DNA from: Pyropia haitanensis | Lineage: Eukaryota > Rhodophyta > Bangiophyceae > Bangiales > Bangiaceae | Direction: 5' to 3' | Length of the DNA: 64,000 bases | Assembly (NCBI GenBank): GCA_008729055.1 | Contig: SDUX01000007.1 | Span: 5,377,009 to 5,441,008 of the forward strand | Part shown: positions 10,991 to 20,192 of the stretch, piece by piece | Position numbering within the stretch: position 1 is the first letter of the stretch | Layout of the letters: each line of letters starts with the position of its first letter | The notes under the pieces: model-generated | What the model was told of the DNA's origin: nothing | Seen by the model: the letters and a program-made list of their open reading frames with translations, nothing else | The model's database searches: none | Position numbers and translations under genes: made by a program

Positions 10991-10995
10991 GCAGA

Positions 10996-10999
10996 CTAG
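10996..10999. other. CTAG at left end of TIR element A
   Basis: The four bases CTAG precede the terminal TGTCTATTC. The same four bases lie at 12155-12158 and 13203-13206, as expected for a 4-bp target-site duplication or a fixed palindromic target. Confidence 0.65.
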
Positions 11000-12154
11000 T
11001 GTCTATTCTACTGACAGCATCATTTGATGCTAAAAGGATCAAATGATGCTGTTTTTCTCCCCCTCTTTACTCTTACTTCCCGACGTCACCTGCTCGTTTT
11101 GACCTCAGAAATAGACTCAGCGGTGGCGGGTTACTCACGGGCGAGCTTGAGAGCGTCTCATTCAAAGGAGAACACATGGTCAGGCGAGCTTTTGTGCGCG
11201 CTTCTGACCAGCGCGCTGGCACCTACGGTGGAGAGGTGGGGGGGTGCTGCGGTCGTGCCTGGGGGTTGCTGCTGCGTGGCCGGTTGTGGGGGCCCCCCCG
11301 TCGGCAGCGGCGGCGGGCGGCAGCAGCGGTAGCGGGCGCAGCAGCGGCAGCGTCCGCGGCAGTGGCTGCGGCGGCGGCGGTGGCGGTGGCGGCGGCAAGA
11401 GCAGCGGCGGCGGCGGTGTCGGCGGTGGTCTTCCCTCCCCCCGCGGGGTGACGTCCGCTTCCGCGGGGCGCTGCTGGTGGGGGCGCGTGCGCCCGGCGCC
11501 GTCGTCGGCAGTTTGGTGCCCGCCATTGTCTGTTGCCGCCGGCGCGGCCGCCGACCACAGGGGCGGCGGCGACCGCGGTGGCGGCACCCCCGTCGCGACA
11601 GCGGCGCGGTGCGGAGACGCGGCGCGGCCGTGGCGGGCCGGGGGGCGGGTCGTGGGGGGCGCAGTGCGACGGCGTCTGCGACGGCCGCCGCTGCGGCCGT
11701 ACCCTCCCACGCGCCCAGGCAATCGTCGTGGGCACGGGCGGTGGGGGATTCCGCTCGCACCCCAACCGCGCGCGCGGCGGCGGGCAGCCGCGGTGGTGGG
11801 GCGGGAGGCGGCTGCTCGCGCCGCCTCCGCCCGCTGCCCCACGGCCCCGCGCAGGGGCGCGGGGGCAGGTCTTTCTTGCGGTGGCGAGTCGCTGCCCTGC
11901 CCTTCTCCTCCCCCTCCCCTCCCCCCCGTCAAAAAGGGTCTGGTGATGGGGCAGCGGCGGCTCGTGAGCTTCATGATGAGCTATAGAGCACTCTGTTCCT
12001 CCGTCTTTTCTGGACGTGAACAGCACGGGAGTGACTTCATAGGTACGAAAACAGCCAAAATCGTGCTCTCAGGTGCCGCAAACGGCGATTCCTGAGAGGA
12101 TCAAATGATGCTCGCGCGAGCATCATTTGATCCTTTGGCACGGTAGAATAGACA
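11000..12154. mobile_element. TIR DNA element, copy A (non-autonomous)
   Basis: Bounded by inverted termini TGTCTATTCTAC and GGTAGAATAGACA. Just inside are subterminal palindromes: GCATCATTTGATGC with GGATCAAATGATGC at the left, and GAGGATCAAATGATGC with GCATCATTTGATCC at the right. The left 190 bases are AT-richer and closely resemble those of copy B. The interior is GC-rich with CGGCGG repeats (about 11300-11430) and encodes no recognisable transposase. It is therefore a MITE-like or cargo-carrying non-autonomous element. The superfamily is not assigned; a 4-bp target would exclude Tc1/mariner (TA) and typical hAT (8 bp). Confidence 0.85.
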
Positions 12155-12158
12155 CTAG
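12155..12158. other. CTAG shared by TIR elements A and B
   Basis: The sequence GAATAGACA-CTAG-TGTCTATTC is the junction of the two elements: the right terminus of A, one CTAG, and the left terminus of B. Only one copy of CTAG separates them. Confidence 0.8.
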
Positions 12159-13202
12159 TGTCTATTCTACCGACCGGATCATTTGAGCCTTTTAGGATCA
12201 AATGATCCCCTTTTCCAGGGCCTGTTTTCTCTTACTTCTCTTTGTCCCCTGCTCATTCTGACACAAGAAATGGACTCAGCGACGGCTGTTTACCCTTGGG
12301 AGAGCTTGAGTGCATCCCATTCAAAGGAGAACACCACAGAAGGCGGGCTTTTCCTCGCCTTTTCTTGGCGCCAAAGCGGCCGACGAGGCCCGTCTGGGAG
12401 CTCGGCATGCGGCCTCCGAGTCGCCCGCGCTGGGCACAAAGGAGCATAAAAAGGTGACCTGCTGCTCCTGCCTGCCGCCCACTCCCCCGTCGGCAGTTCC
12501 CCCCCCATCCGCCAGCCCACTGCACCATGAGACGGCGGAAAAAGAACAATGGACGGGCTGCAGCCAAGCCCGCCACCCCCCCCCTTCCCTCCCCCCCGTC
12601 CACCCCCTCTCCTCGGACCCCGCCAATGCCCCCGGCAACTCCTCAAGCAGCGCCCCCGGCGCTGCCGCCGCCGGCTACCCCGCCACCTCCTCCACCGCCC
12701 ACCCCTCCCCCGCCGCCATCGGCTACCCCTCCCCCTCCTCCGCCCCCGCCCGCCCCCCCCCCCCGCCTTTTGCTCTTCCCTCTTCCGCCCCCCCCAAGAC
12801 CAAGAAGGCCAAGGGCCCTGACGTGCGGCTGAAGGTCGGCGCCCAGGTGCACACGGACGCCATCAACGTGTCCAACTTTTCGGGCCTGGGGGGAGGGTGG
12901 GACGAAGCGGATATGGACGGGCTTGATAGGGTGGGGCGGGGGAGGAACGGCAAGATAGTCGTGAGGGCGGGCTGGAAGGGTCGTAGCGGGAGAGAGGTGG
13001 GCGTCGGAGGAGTCGTACAGGTTGGGCGTGCCGTGGGGAGGCGGGGGGACGAGACGGGGAGGTCGACGGCCGCCGCGGAATCGGGGGAGTGCGGAGCAGC
13101 CCCAGGAATGGGGCCCCACGGGGTCAAAAACGCCGGTTTTCTTGAGGATCATTTGATCCTCAGGCGAGGATCATTTGATCCTTTTTTGCGGTAGAATAGA
13201 CA
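12159..13202. mobile_element. TIR DNA element, copy B (non-autonomous)
   Basis: Same termini as copy A (TGTCTATTCTACC / GGTAGAATAGACA), the same orientation, and GATCATTTGATCC-type subterminal palindromes at both ends. The first 190 bases match copy A at most positions (shared blocks TTTTCTCTTACTTC, CTGCTCATTCTGACA, TGGACTCAGCGACGG, CATTCAAAGGAGAACAC). The interior differs: it carries a Pro-rich frame (12527-12832) and a short protein-like segment DVRLKVGAQVHTDAINVSNF (about 12821-12880) that may be captured host coding sequence. No transposase is seen. The right end is 220 bases upstream of the EME1-like start codon. Confidence 0.85.
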
Positions 13203-13206
13203 CTAG
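13203..13206. other. CTAG at right end of TIR element B
   Basis: CTAG directly follows the right terminus GAATAGACA of element B and matches the copies at 10996-10999 and 12155-12158. Confidence 0.65.
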
Positions 13207-13425
13207 AGGTTCCACAAGGACCATTCCATGCGCGCGGGTTGTTGGCGACAAGACCAGACACCCCCCGGTGTTCCCGCCATTATTTTGCTCGCGCGCCGAC
13301 GCCTACGCCACCCGCCCTCGCGGTCGCGCCTTTGCCCTTGCGGTGCGGCGCACCACCCCCCCCACCACCCCCCCTCCCCCGGTCCCCCCGATGGACCCCC
13401 CCCGGCACCCCCCCTGCCCTTCATC

Positions 13426-13916
13426 ATGCCGCCGCCAGTCATAGGCGACCTCGTCAACCTCGTCGACTCGGATACGGACGCGGACGCGGGGGCCCCCCCC
13501 GCCCCCCCCCCCCCACGGACCCGTCCGCCGTCGCCGCGCTCCGCCGCCTCCACCCCCGCGCGCCGCCAGCGGTGGTGGCCGCCGCCCTCGCCGCGACCGG
13601 CGGCGCCGTCGGCGACGCGGACGAGGCGCTGGACGTGGCGCTCGACGCCAAGACGGGCCGCTACGACCACGCCGCGTTTGGGCTGCCGCCGCCAGACGGG
13701 GGCGCCGCCACCGCCGCCGCCGCCGCCGGCGCGCCGCCGGGGGGGCGGCGGCCGCGGCAGCGGCGGCTACCACCCGCTGGGGGGGGCGAGGGGGGGGGGA
13801 GGGGGGGTGGGGGGCGCCCACAAGCGCGCCCGCCGCCCGCGGGTGCCCACCGGGGGGGGCGACACCGACGGCGGCTGGGCGGGGATGGCCGCCGGTGCCG
13901 CCGGTGAGGCCGCCGA

Positions 13917-13954
<38 letters not shown>

Positions 13955-14811
13955 GCGGCGGCGGCGGCGGTGGCGCGGCGGCGCCACCGGCCGCGCGCGC
14001 CGCCGCGGCCGCCGCGCGCGCCGCGGCGCGCGTCGACGCGGCGGCGGCTACCGCCGCGGCGGCCGCCGACGCGGCGGCGGCCAAGGCGGCGGCGGCGGCG
14101 GAAAAGGCGGCGGCCAAGGCGGCGGCGGCGGCGGAAAAGGCGGCGGCCAAGGCGGCGGCGGCGGCGGAAAAGGCGGCGGCCAAGGCCGCCGCCGCGCGCG
14201 CGCGCGACGCGGAGCGCGCCGCCCGGCGGGCGGCCAAGGAGGCCGCCGCCGCCGCCCGCATCGACGCGGCCTACGCGCGCGGCGGTGGTGGTGGTGGTGG
14301 TGGTGGTGGCGGCGGCGGCACGGCGGTCGCGCCGGCGGCGGTGGCGGTGCTGCTGTCGCCGGCGGTGGTGACGACGGCGGCGGGCGCGGCGCTGGTGGCG
14401 GGCCTGGAGCGGCGGCTGCCGCGGCGGGTGGGCGTCGCGCCCGCCGCGGCGCTGCCGCTGTCGCTCACCTGGGTGCGCGCGCCGGCCGCGACGGAGAGTG
14501 ACGGGCTCGAGGCGTTTGTGGTGGCCGCCCCGGCCGCTGGGGGGGGGTAGGGGTAGGGGCGGCCGCCGCACTCGCGCCGGGCGTCGTGCCGCTGCCGCGG
14601 GTGGCGGTGCTGCTGGCCGCGGCGATGGCGGTCGACCTCGTCGCGGACGCGGCCGCCCTCGACGACTATGCGCGCCGCGTCGTGCGCGCCGCGGGGTGCG
14701 GCGTGCGCGTCGAGGTGGTGCTGCTCGGGCTTGAAAAGTACTGCAAGGCCGCCGCCGTCGCCGCCGCGGCGGCGGTCACGCCGGGCGCGGCGGCCGCCCG
14801 CCGCGGCCGCC

Positions 14812-14856
<45 letters not shown>

Positions 14857-15591
14857 ACGGCGGCGGTGGTGGCGACGGCGGCGGCTCGCCCCCCCCCCCG
14901 CCGGCGCCCGTCATTGGCCGCGCCGCCGTCCTCGACGCGATGGCGTACCTGCAGGTCGAGTATGGGATCACCCACACCGAGGTGCCGACCGCCGCCGCGG
15001 CGGCCGCGCACGTGGCGGCGCTCACCGCGGCGGTGGCGGCGGCGCCGACCGCGCGGCCGGCGTCCTTCCTCGACGCCGTCGCGCGGCGGGCGGGGGGGCT
15101 CAAGCGCAATGATGACCGGCACGCGGTGGTCGCCGACGGGGGGGGTTGGGGGGGGGGGGGGGGCGCCGCCCGTGTCGTCGCGCGTCGCGTTCCTCGCCGC
15201 CGCCGTCGGTGGTGGCGGCGGCGGCGGCGGCGGTGGCGATAGCGGCAATGGCGGCGACGGCGGCGGCGGCGGCGGCGGCGGCGGCGACGGCGGCGGCGGC
15301 GGCGGCGGCGCGGCCGGCGCGGTGGGGATTGAGCGGTCCGGCTCGCTGGGCGTCGCGTACCTCAACCTCCTCACCCGCGTGCCATCACTGTCACCCGACA
15401 TGGCCGCCGCGGTGCGGCGGGCGCACCCGACGCTCGCCGCGCTGCGCGCGGCGGTGTCGACCGCGGCGGGCGTCGCGGCGCTTGCCAACGTGCGGGTGCG
15501 GGAGAACCGGCGGCTCGGGCCGGTCGTGGCCGCGCGCGTCGCGCTCGTCTTTACGGTCGACGACCCGATGCGGCGGGTGCTGGCCGAGTGA
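13426..15591 (+). CDS. EME1: EME1/MMS4-like crossover-junction endonuclease subunit (frame-disrupted)
   Basis: Probable non-catalytic partner of MUS81, which cuts branched recombination and replication intermediates in the nucleus. ATG 13426 opens VIGDLVNLVDSDTDAD, then a CUE/UBA-like helical segment (AVAALRRLHPRAPPAVV, about 13525-13660). An Ala-rich coiled coil (about 13980-14270) includes three copies of a KAAAAAEKAA-type unit. A degenerate ERCC4 nuclease domain follows: LSLTWVRAP, VDLVADAAALDDYARR, VVLLGLEKYCK and LDAMAYLQVEYGITHTEV. A helix-hairpin-helix end carries GVAYLNLLTRVPSLSPDMA, RRAHPTLAALRAA and RENRRLGPVVAARVALVF. The MUS81 catalytic ERKxxxD motif is absent, as known for EME1. 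The reading frame changes near 13500-13515, 13730, 14541 and 15140-15165, each at a G or C run. Sequence error, or true decay, must be distinguished. Confidence 0.7.
14087..14186. repeat. 36-bp tandem repeat in EME1-like coiled coil
   Basis: Three copies of a GCGGCGGCGGAAAAGGCGGC-containing unit, about 36 bases each, encode repeated AEKAAAKAAAA. The length is a multiple of three. Confidence 0.8.
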
Positions 15592-15894
15592 ACGAGGAAG
15601 GGGGGGGGGGGGTGGGGGGGGTGGCGCTCGCCGCGGCGGCCGAGGAGAACACCAACACAGGCTGGGTGAGGAGGGCCCGCGCGTCCCCCGCGTGCCGACG
15701 CGGCTGGCGCGCCTGCTTTTGACGCGTGCTTTTTTTTTTTTTTTTGTCGCGACGCCCGGCGCGTGGCGTACGCGGGAGGGGGTGGGATGACGGGGCGGTG
15801 GCGCACCCGTCCGCCGCGGTGGCGGCGGAGATGGCGGCAAGGCGTCCACACACGCGGTGGCTGTTGCGCTGCCGCCGTTGCGCCCCCGCCCCCA
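15592..15894. other. Convergent 3' spacer, EME1-like / Hint gene
   Basis: About 300 bases between the two stop codons. It has a G-run at 15600-15613 and a T-run at 15730-15745 that could be a poly(A)-related signal. No gene seen. Confidence 0.4.
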
Positions 15895-16054
15895 TCACCA
15901 CCCAACACCCCACGGTCCCCCCCCCGCACCACCACGCCCTCCACCAATCCCCGCCCGCGCCTCCTCCGGCGTCCGCCCCCCAACCGATAGCGCCATGACG
16001 CTTGCCCAACCCTCGTGTGGAGCGGCCGGGCCTCTCACCCACCCCCCTCGTGCC

Positions 16055-16086
<32 letters not shown>

Positions 16087-17570
16087 CGCGGCCAGCGCGG
16101 CGCCCACGACCGGCGCCCACGCCTCGGGCCCGCCCTCGAGCGCCGCCGTCGACACGCCCGTGGCGGCGTAGAGCGCGCGGAGCGGGGCGGTCAGGGGCAC
16201 CCCCACCGCCGGCGGCAGCGCGGCCGTGTACGTGCTGACGCGGTACCCGTCGACGATTAGGTCCCCGTGGAGGGTCATTGGGTTGTACAGGCCGGGCAGC
16301 CGGCGGCGCGTGACGGCCGTGACCCACACGGGGGGGATGGCGGTGGGGGGGGCGGCGGCGGCTGCGCAGCTCGCCCCGCCGGCGGACGTTGTGTTGACGC
16401 CATCCACCTCGGCCGCCGCGGCCGCTCCGTCCCCGCCCGGCCCGACGTTGAGCGGCGCCGCCGGCTGCAGGCGGTCTCCCGGCGCCACCGCCGCGGCCGC
16501 CACCAGCCGCCCGTCAGCGAGGTACACCAGGTGCCCCGCCGACAGCGTCAGCGTCGGCCGCTCCCGGTCCGACGTGGCGAGCTCCACAAAGTCGTACGCG
16601 CCGCCCGCCAGCCGGTGGGCAAACACGTAGACGCGGGAGTAGGCGGCCGCCGCCGCACCGGTGGTGCCCGTACCACCCGCCGCGGTCGACACGCGGAGGC
16701 GGTCGCCGACGGCCACGTCCGCCATCCGCGCGGTGGACCCGTCCGCCCGCGTCACGCGCGCGGCGGCGGGAAAGCACGAGCGGAAGCCGAGGTCGGGCGG
16801 CGGCGGCGGCACGTAGGCCGGCGCCGGCGTCGGCTCGTACGTCACCGACGCGTTGCGGCCGTACGCGCACAGCCGCTGGGCGCGCCCCCCGACCGACACC
16901 ACCACCGAGTTGTCGGGCCCAACGTCGACGCCCGCGGCGGCAAAGACGAGGCCGTCGGGCGGGGAGGTGTAAAACAGAAAGTAGATGGACCCGCGGGGCA
17001 TGCCCGTGTCCGCACACGCCAGCGGCGCGTCGCGCTCGAGGCCCACCCACACGTCCCGCCAGGCGAGGGCCGCCAGGATGGCCGCGGTGGTCGCCGAGCG
17101 GCCCACGACCGCCGCGTAGAGGTCCTCCATGCCGCTCGCGACCGCCGCCGCCTCGCTCCGCAGGTGCTCCGCCCGCGTCACGAGCGTCCCCGACAGGCCG
17201 TGGAGCACCCGCAGCTGTGACTCGGACAGCCCGTCCAGGTCGGCCTGGGTGGTCAGGTTGGCCACCCACGGCGGCGCGGCGCCGCCGCCGCCGCCGAGCA
17301 CGCGCGCCACGCACGGCGCGCCGTCGAGGCGCGTCACCGCGTGCGGGATGAGGAAGACGCCCGGCCGGCCGGGCACGGGTACGTGCCCGCCCGTCCGCCG
17401 CGTGTCGGCGCGGCAGCCAACCTTGTCGGCGACGCGGAAGTGGGTGCCGTGCACCGCCGACAGGGGGTAGGGCACCCGCGAGGGGGACGGCGTCGGCGTC
17501 TCGGACGGGGCGCCGGGCGGCGCAGCCGCCGCTTGGCGGACCAAGCCGCCACCGCCGCCGCCACCGTCGT

Positions 17571-17624
<54 letters not shown>

Positions 17625-17979
17625 TGCCGGCCGCTACCCCCGGCCGCAGCCGCCACGGCGGCGGCCACGCCGCGGCGGCGGCCGGGGCGGCGCCCGACCG
17701 CAGGAGCGTCCCTGGCGCCGCCGCCGCTGCCACAGACGCGGCCGGCCAGCCGACGGCGTCCCCCCCCCCGCCGTGGCCATTGGCAGCGGCGGTCGCGGCG
17801 GCGGCGGCGGCGGCGGCGGCGGCCGACGCGGCGGCGGCCGACGCGGCGGCGGCCAGCAGCAGCGCCGCCGCCACCGCCACGGCGGCGGGGACGCGGCACG
17901 CGCGGCGGCCGCCGCGGCGCCACTGCCGCCGCGGCGGTGGTGGCGGCGGCCACGCCAAACCCGGTACGGCGTTGCCCAT
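15895..17979 (-). CDS. Hint (Hog-type) domain protein, probably membrane-anchored or secreted
   Basis: A protein with a Hedgehog/intein-type autoprocessing module and no Hedgehog signalling domain. ATG 17977-17979 precedes a basic stretch and a hydrophobic Ala/Leu segment (VAVAAALLLAAAAS, residues about 35-60), likely a signal or anchor. Residues about 210-400 form an unknown domain (GGHVPVPGRPGVFLIPHAVT, GSIYFLFYTSPPDGLVF). The Hint domain is residues 402-590: C402 in SCFPAAARVTRADGS, then ARMADVAVGDRL, VYVFAHRLAGG, LTLSAGHLVYLADG, VAPGDRL and NPMTLHGDLIVDGYRVSTY. The expected TxxH is seen as SAGH, keeping the His. The C-terminal SCY of Hedgehog is STY. It should cleave itself before Cys402 if active; this is inference. 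Such proteins are known in several algae. A Gly-run codes a low-complexity linker (about 17583-17622). Length 694 residues. Confidence 0.82.
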
Positions 17980-19423
17980 GGCGGCGCCCGCCGTGGTGCC
18001 GCCGCGGCGCGCCAGCCGTGCGCGTGTCCACGTCCCAGTGGTCGCGCCCGGGGGACGGTGGCGGCCGCCGCGCCGGGCGGGAGCAGCGGGGGAGGGGGAC
18101 GGGGGTGAGGGTGAGAAAGGGGGCGGCACCCGCAGAGCAGAGGGGCGGTGGCCAATCAAGCGCCCGAGCGGGACTGGCCGCCGGCCGCGCGGGGGGGGGG
18201 GGGGGGGGGATGGGACGCGCGGCCGCCGCCGCCGGCCGGCGACGCGACCCGCGACGACCGCGACAGCGGCGCCGCACCGCCCGCGTCGTTGCACCGGAAC
18301 CGGCCGTACCCGTGCAAGCGGTGGCGGCCCCACGCGGGTGGCGGCCGCCGCTGCGGCGGCCGCGGCCAGCCAAGCGAGCGGGGCGGCGGGGGCGGGGGAG
18401 GCCCTCCCGGGTGCCGGGGGGGAAGGTGTCGGCCACCCCCCCCCCCGCCCCCCCCCGGGTGGCTGCCACGTGGTCACCGCCATTGCGAAACGGCAAAAGG
18501 GCGGTGGGAGGGGGGGGGCCGGTCCCGCCACTGGCGGTTGCCGCCCCCCCCCCCGCCGTCCACCGGGACGGCCGCCGCGGACGTCCCGGACGCGCCGCGG
18601 GGAGCGGGGCGGGGGCCATGACGTCGGGGAAGGAGGGGGACGGGGCGTGGCGCGGGCAAGGGAGAAAAGCCGCGAGCGTTGACGGGCGGTGCGGCTGCGC
18701 CTCTTCCCGTGCGGTGCCTGCATTCCAGCCGGCGCTCATGGCGACGGGCGCGGGTGACCAGGACCGGGACGGAGGGTGGGCGGCGCGACGCCGCCTGCAC
18801 GGCCACGTGTGGAGGATCGTCATCCGTGCGCCTGGCCGCCTACCTCTCCCTGCATCGAAAACAATTGCATTTGCAGTCCAGACAATGCGTCGACAAATGC
18901 ACCGCTCAGACGCACTCAAATATAGATCATCGATTGGCCCGGCCTCCGCGCGGATCCCACGCTCCCGGCGGTCGGCCCCCACCCAAACACCGCCCGCCCC
19001 CTCGCGCGGCCACTTCCCGCCACCGGGCGCCATGGCGCGTGGCGACGCGGCGAGAGCCCAGCGACGCGTGCGCGCCGCCCCGCCGCCACCCGCAGGGCGC
19101 GCCGCACGCCGCCCCGCCCCCCGCCGCCGCCGCGCGCCGCCACGCCCGTCGCCGCCGCCGCCGCCGCCGCGTGCCAGCGTGTTTGTCTGGCGCGGCTCCC
19201 TGCGTGTCGCCCCTCTTGGCCCGCCGCCGTGCCCGCCGCGCGCCGACGACGCGCCTGGTCATCCCCGCCGCTGCCTCGGCCTGACCGCCCCGCCGCCATT
19301 GGCGCCGACGCCGCTGCGCGCCGGCACCGCCTGGCTGGCGTCCTCTCCCCACGCCCCCCGTTCTCCCCTCTTGCCTTGCGTCACCCCCCCCCCCCCCCCC
19401 CTGCCCCCCTCTCGCCTTGTGGC
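17980..19423. other. Divergent spacer, Hint gene / unknown small gene
   Basis: Probable two-sided promoter region. It is extremely GC-rich apart from 18830-18940, where GC falls and TCAAATATAGATCATCG offers a TATA-like sequence. C-runs occur at 18437-18458 and 19385-19401. Open frames here show no conserved domain. Confidence 0.4.
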
Positions 19424-20192
19424 ATGGCCCGCACCACGTCATCCACCGACGACCCCGCGGCGTCTGCGGCGGCGGCGGCGGCGGCGGCACCCTCCCCTGG
19501 CGCCGCGGGCGCCCCAGTCGACGCGTTCCCCCCCCCGCCGTTGGCGACACCCTCCACGTCCGGTGGGACGTGCTCCGCGGCGAGGACCCCGCGGCGGTCT
19601 CCACCCGCTACTGGTGGCCCGCCGTCGTCACGGCCGTGCAGGCGGGCCCGCCGCCCGTGGTGCACCTGACCTACGCCGCCGCCGCGGGCTTCCCCGCGAC
19701 CACCTCCACCGCCACCCTCCTCTCCGCGACGCGCCTCGCCGACGCGTCGGGGGGGGGCGTGCACGTTGCGTGGCGGCGTGCGCCCGCCGGCGCGGCGGCG
19801 GTGGAGCTGTCTGCCGACGAGGCCGACGCAGAGGAGGAGGCGGAGGCGGCGGAGGCGGCGGGGGGGGGGCGGGTGGCGGCGGCGCGGACGCGCCGGCGGC
19901 GGGGGACCCCGAGGAGGAGCTGACCATGCCCGACGTGGAGGCGTCGCAGGCCGCGCTCGACGCCGCGACCGGCGGCGGCAGCAGCGTCCACGCGGCGGGC
20001 CTGACCGCGTTTGGCACGCTCCCGGCGGCGCAGCAGCGGCGGCTCGCGGCGGGCTACCGCGCGCTGGCGGATGGGGTCAAGGCGCGGCTGCGGGAGGTGC
20101 TGGCCGAGCGGGGGGAGGGGGGGGTGGTCACCGAGGCGGACGTCCGGTCGATTATGCGGAGCGTGCAGGCGGAGCTGGCGCAGCGGGTTTGA
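19424..20192 (+). CDS. Hypothetical protein with Tudor-like N-terminal segment (frame-disrupted)
   Basis: Not recognised as a named family. ATG 19424 opens MARTTSSTDDPAAS. After a C-run at 19531-19541 the frame moves to a compact beta-rich segment, VGDTLHVRWDVL, STRYWWPAVVTAV and VVHLTYAAAAGF (about 19538-19690), whose pattern of W and V residues recalls a Tudor/chromatin-reader barrel. An acidic stretch DEADAEEEAEAAEAA follows. After a G-run at 19860-19868 the frame moves again to a helical C-terminus (PAAQQRRLAAGYRALADGVK, EADVRSIMRSVQAELAQRV) and a stop at 20190-20192. The full reading would be about 250 residues. Both frame moves sit on homopolymers and have the same direction. The existence of a gene is likely; the function is not known. 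Confidence 0.5.

Noticed and set aside
14271..15983. A 570-codon minus-strand open frame with poly-Pro
   Set aside because: It is antisense to the EME1-like gene and consists of complements of its Gly/Ala runs.
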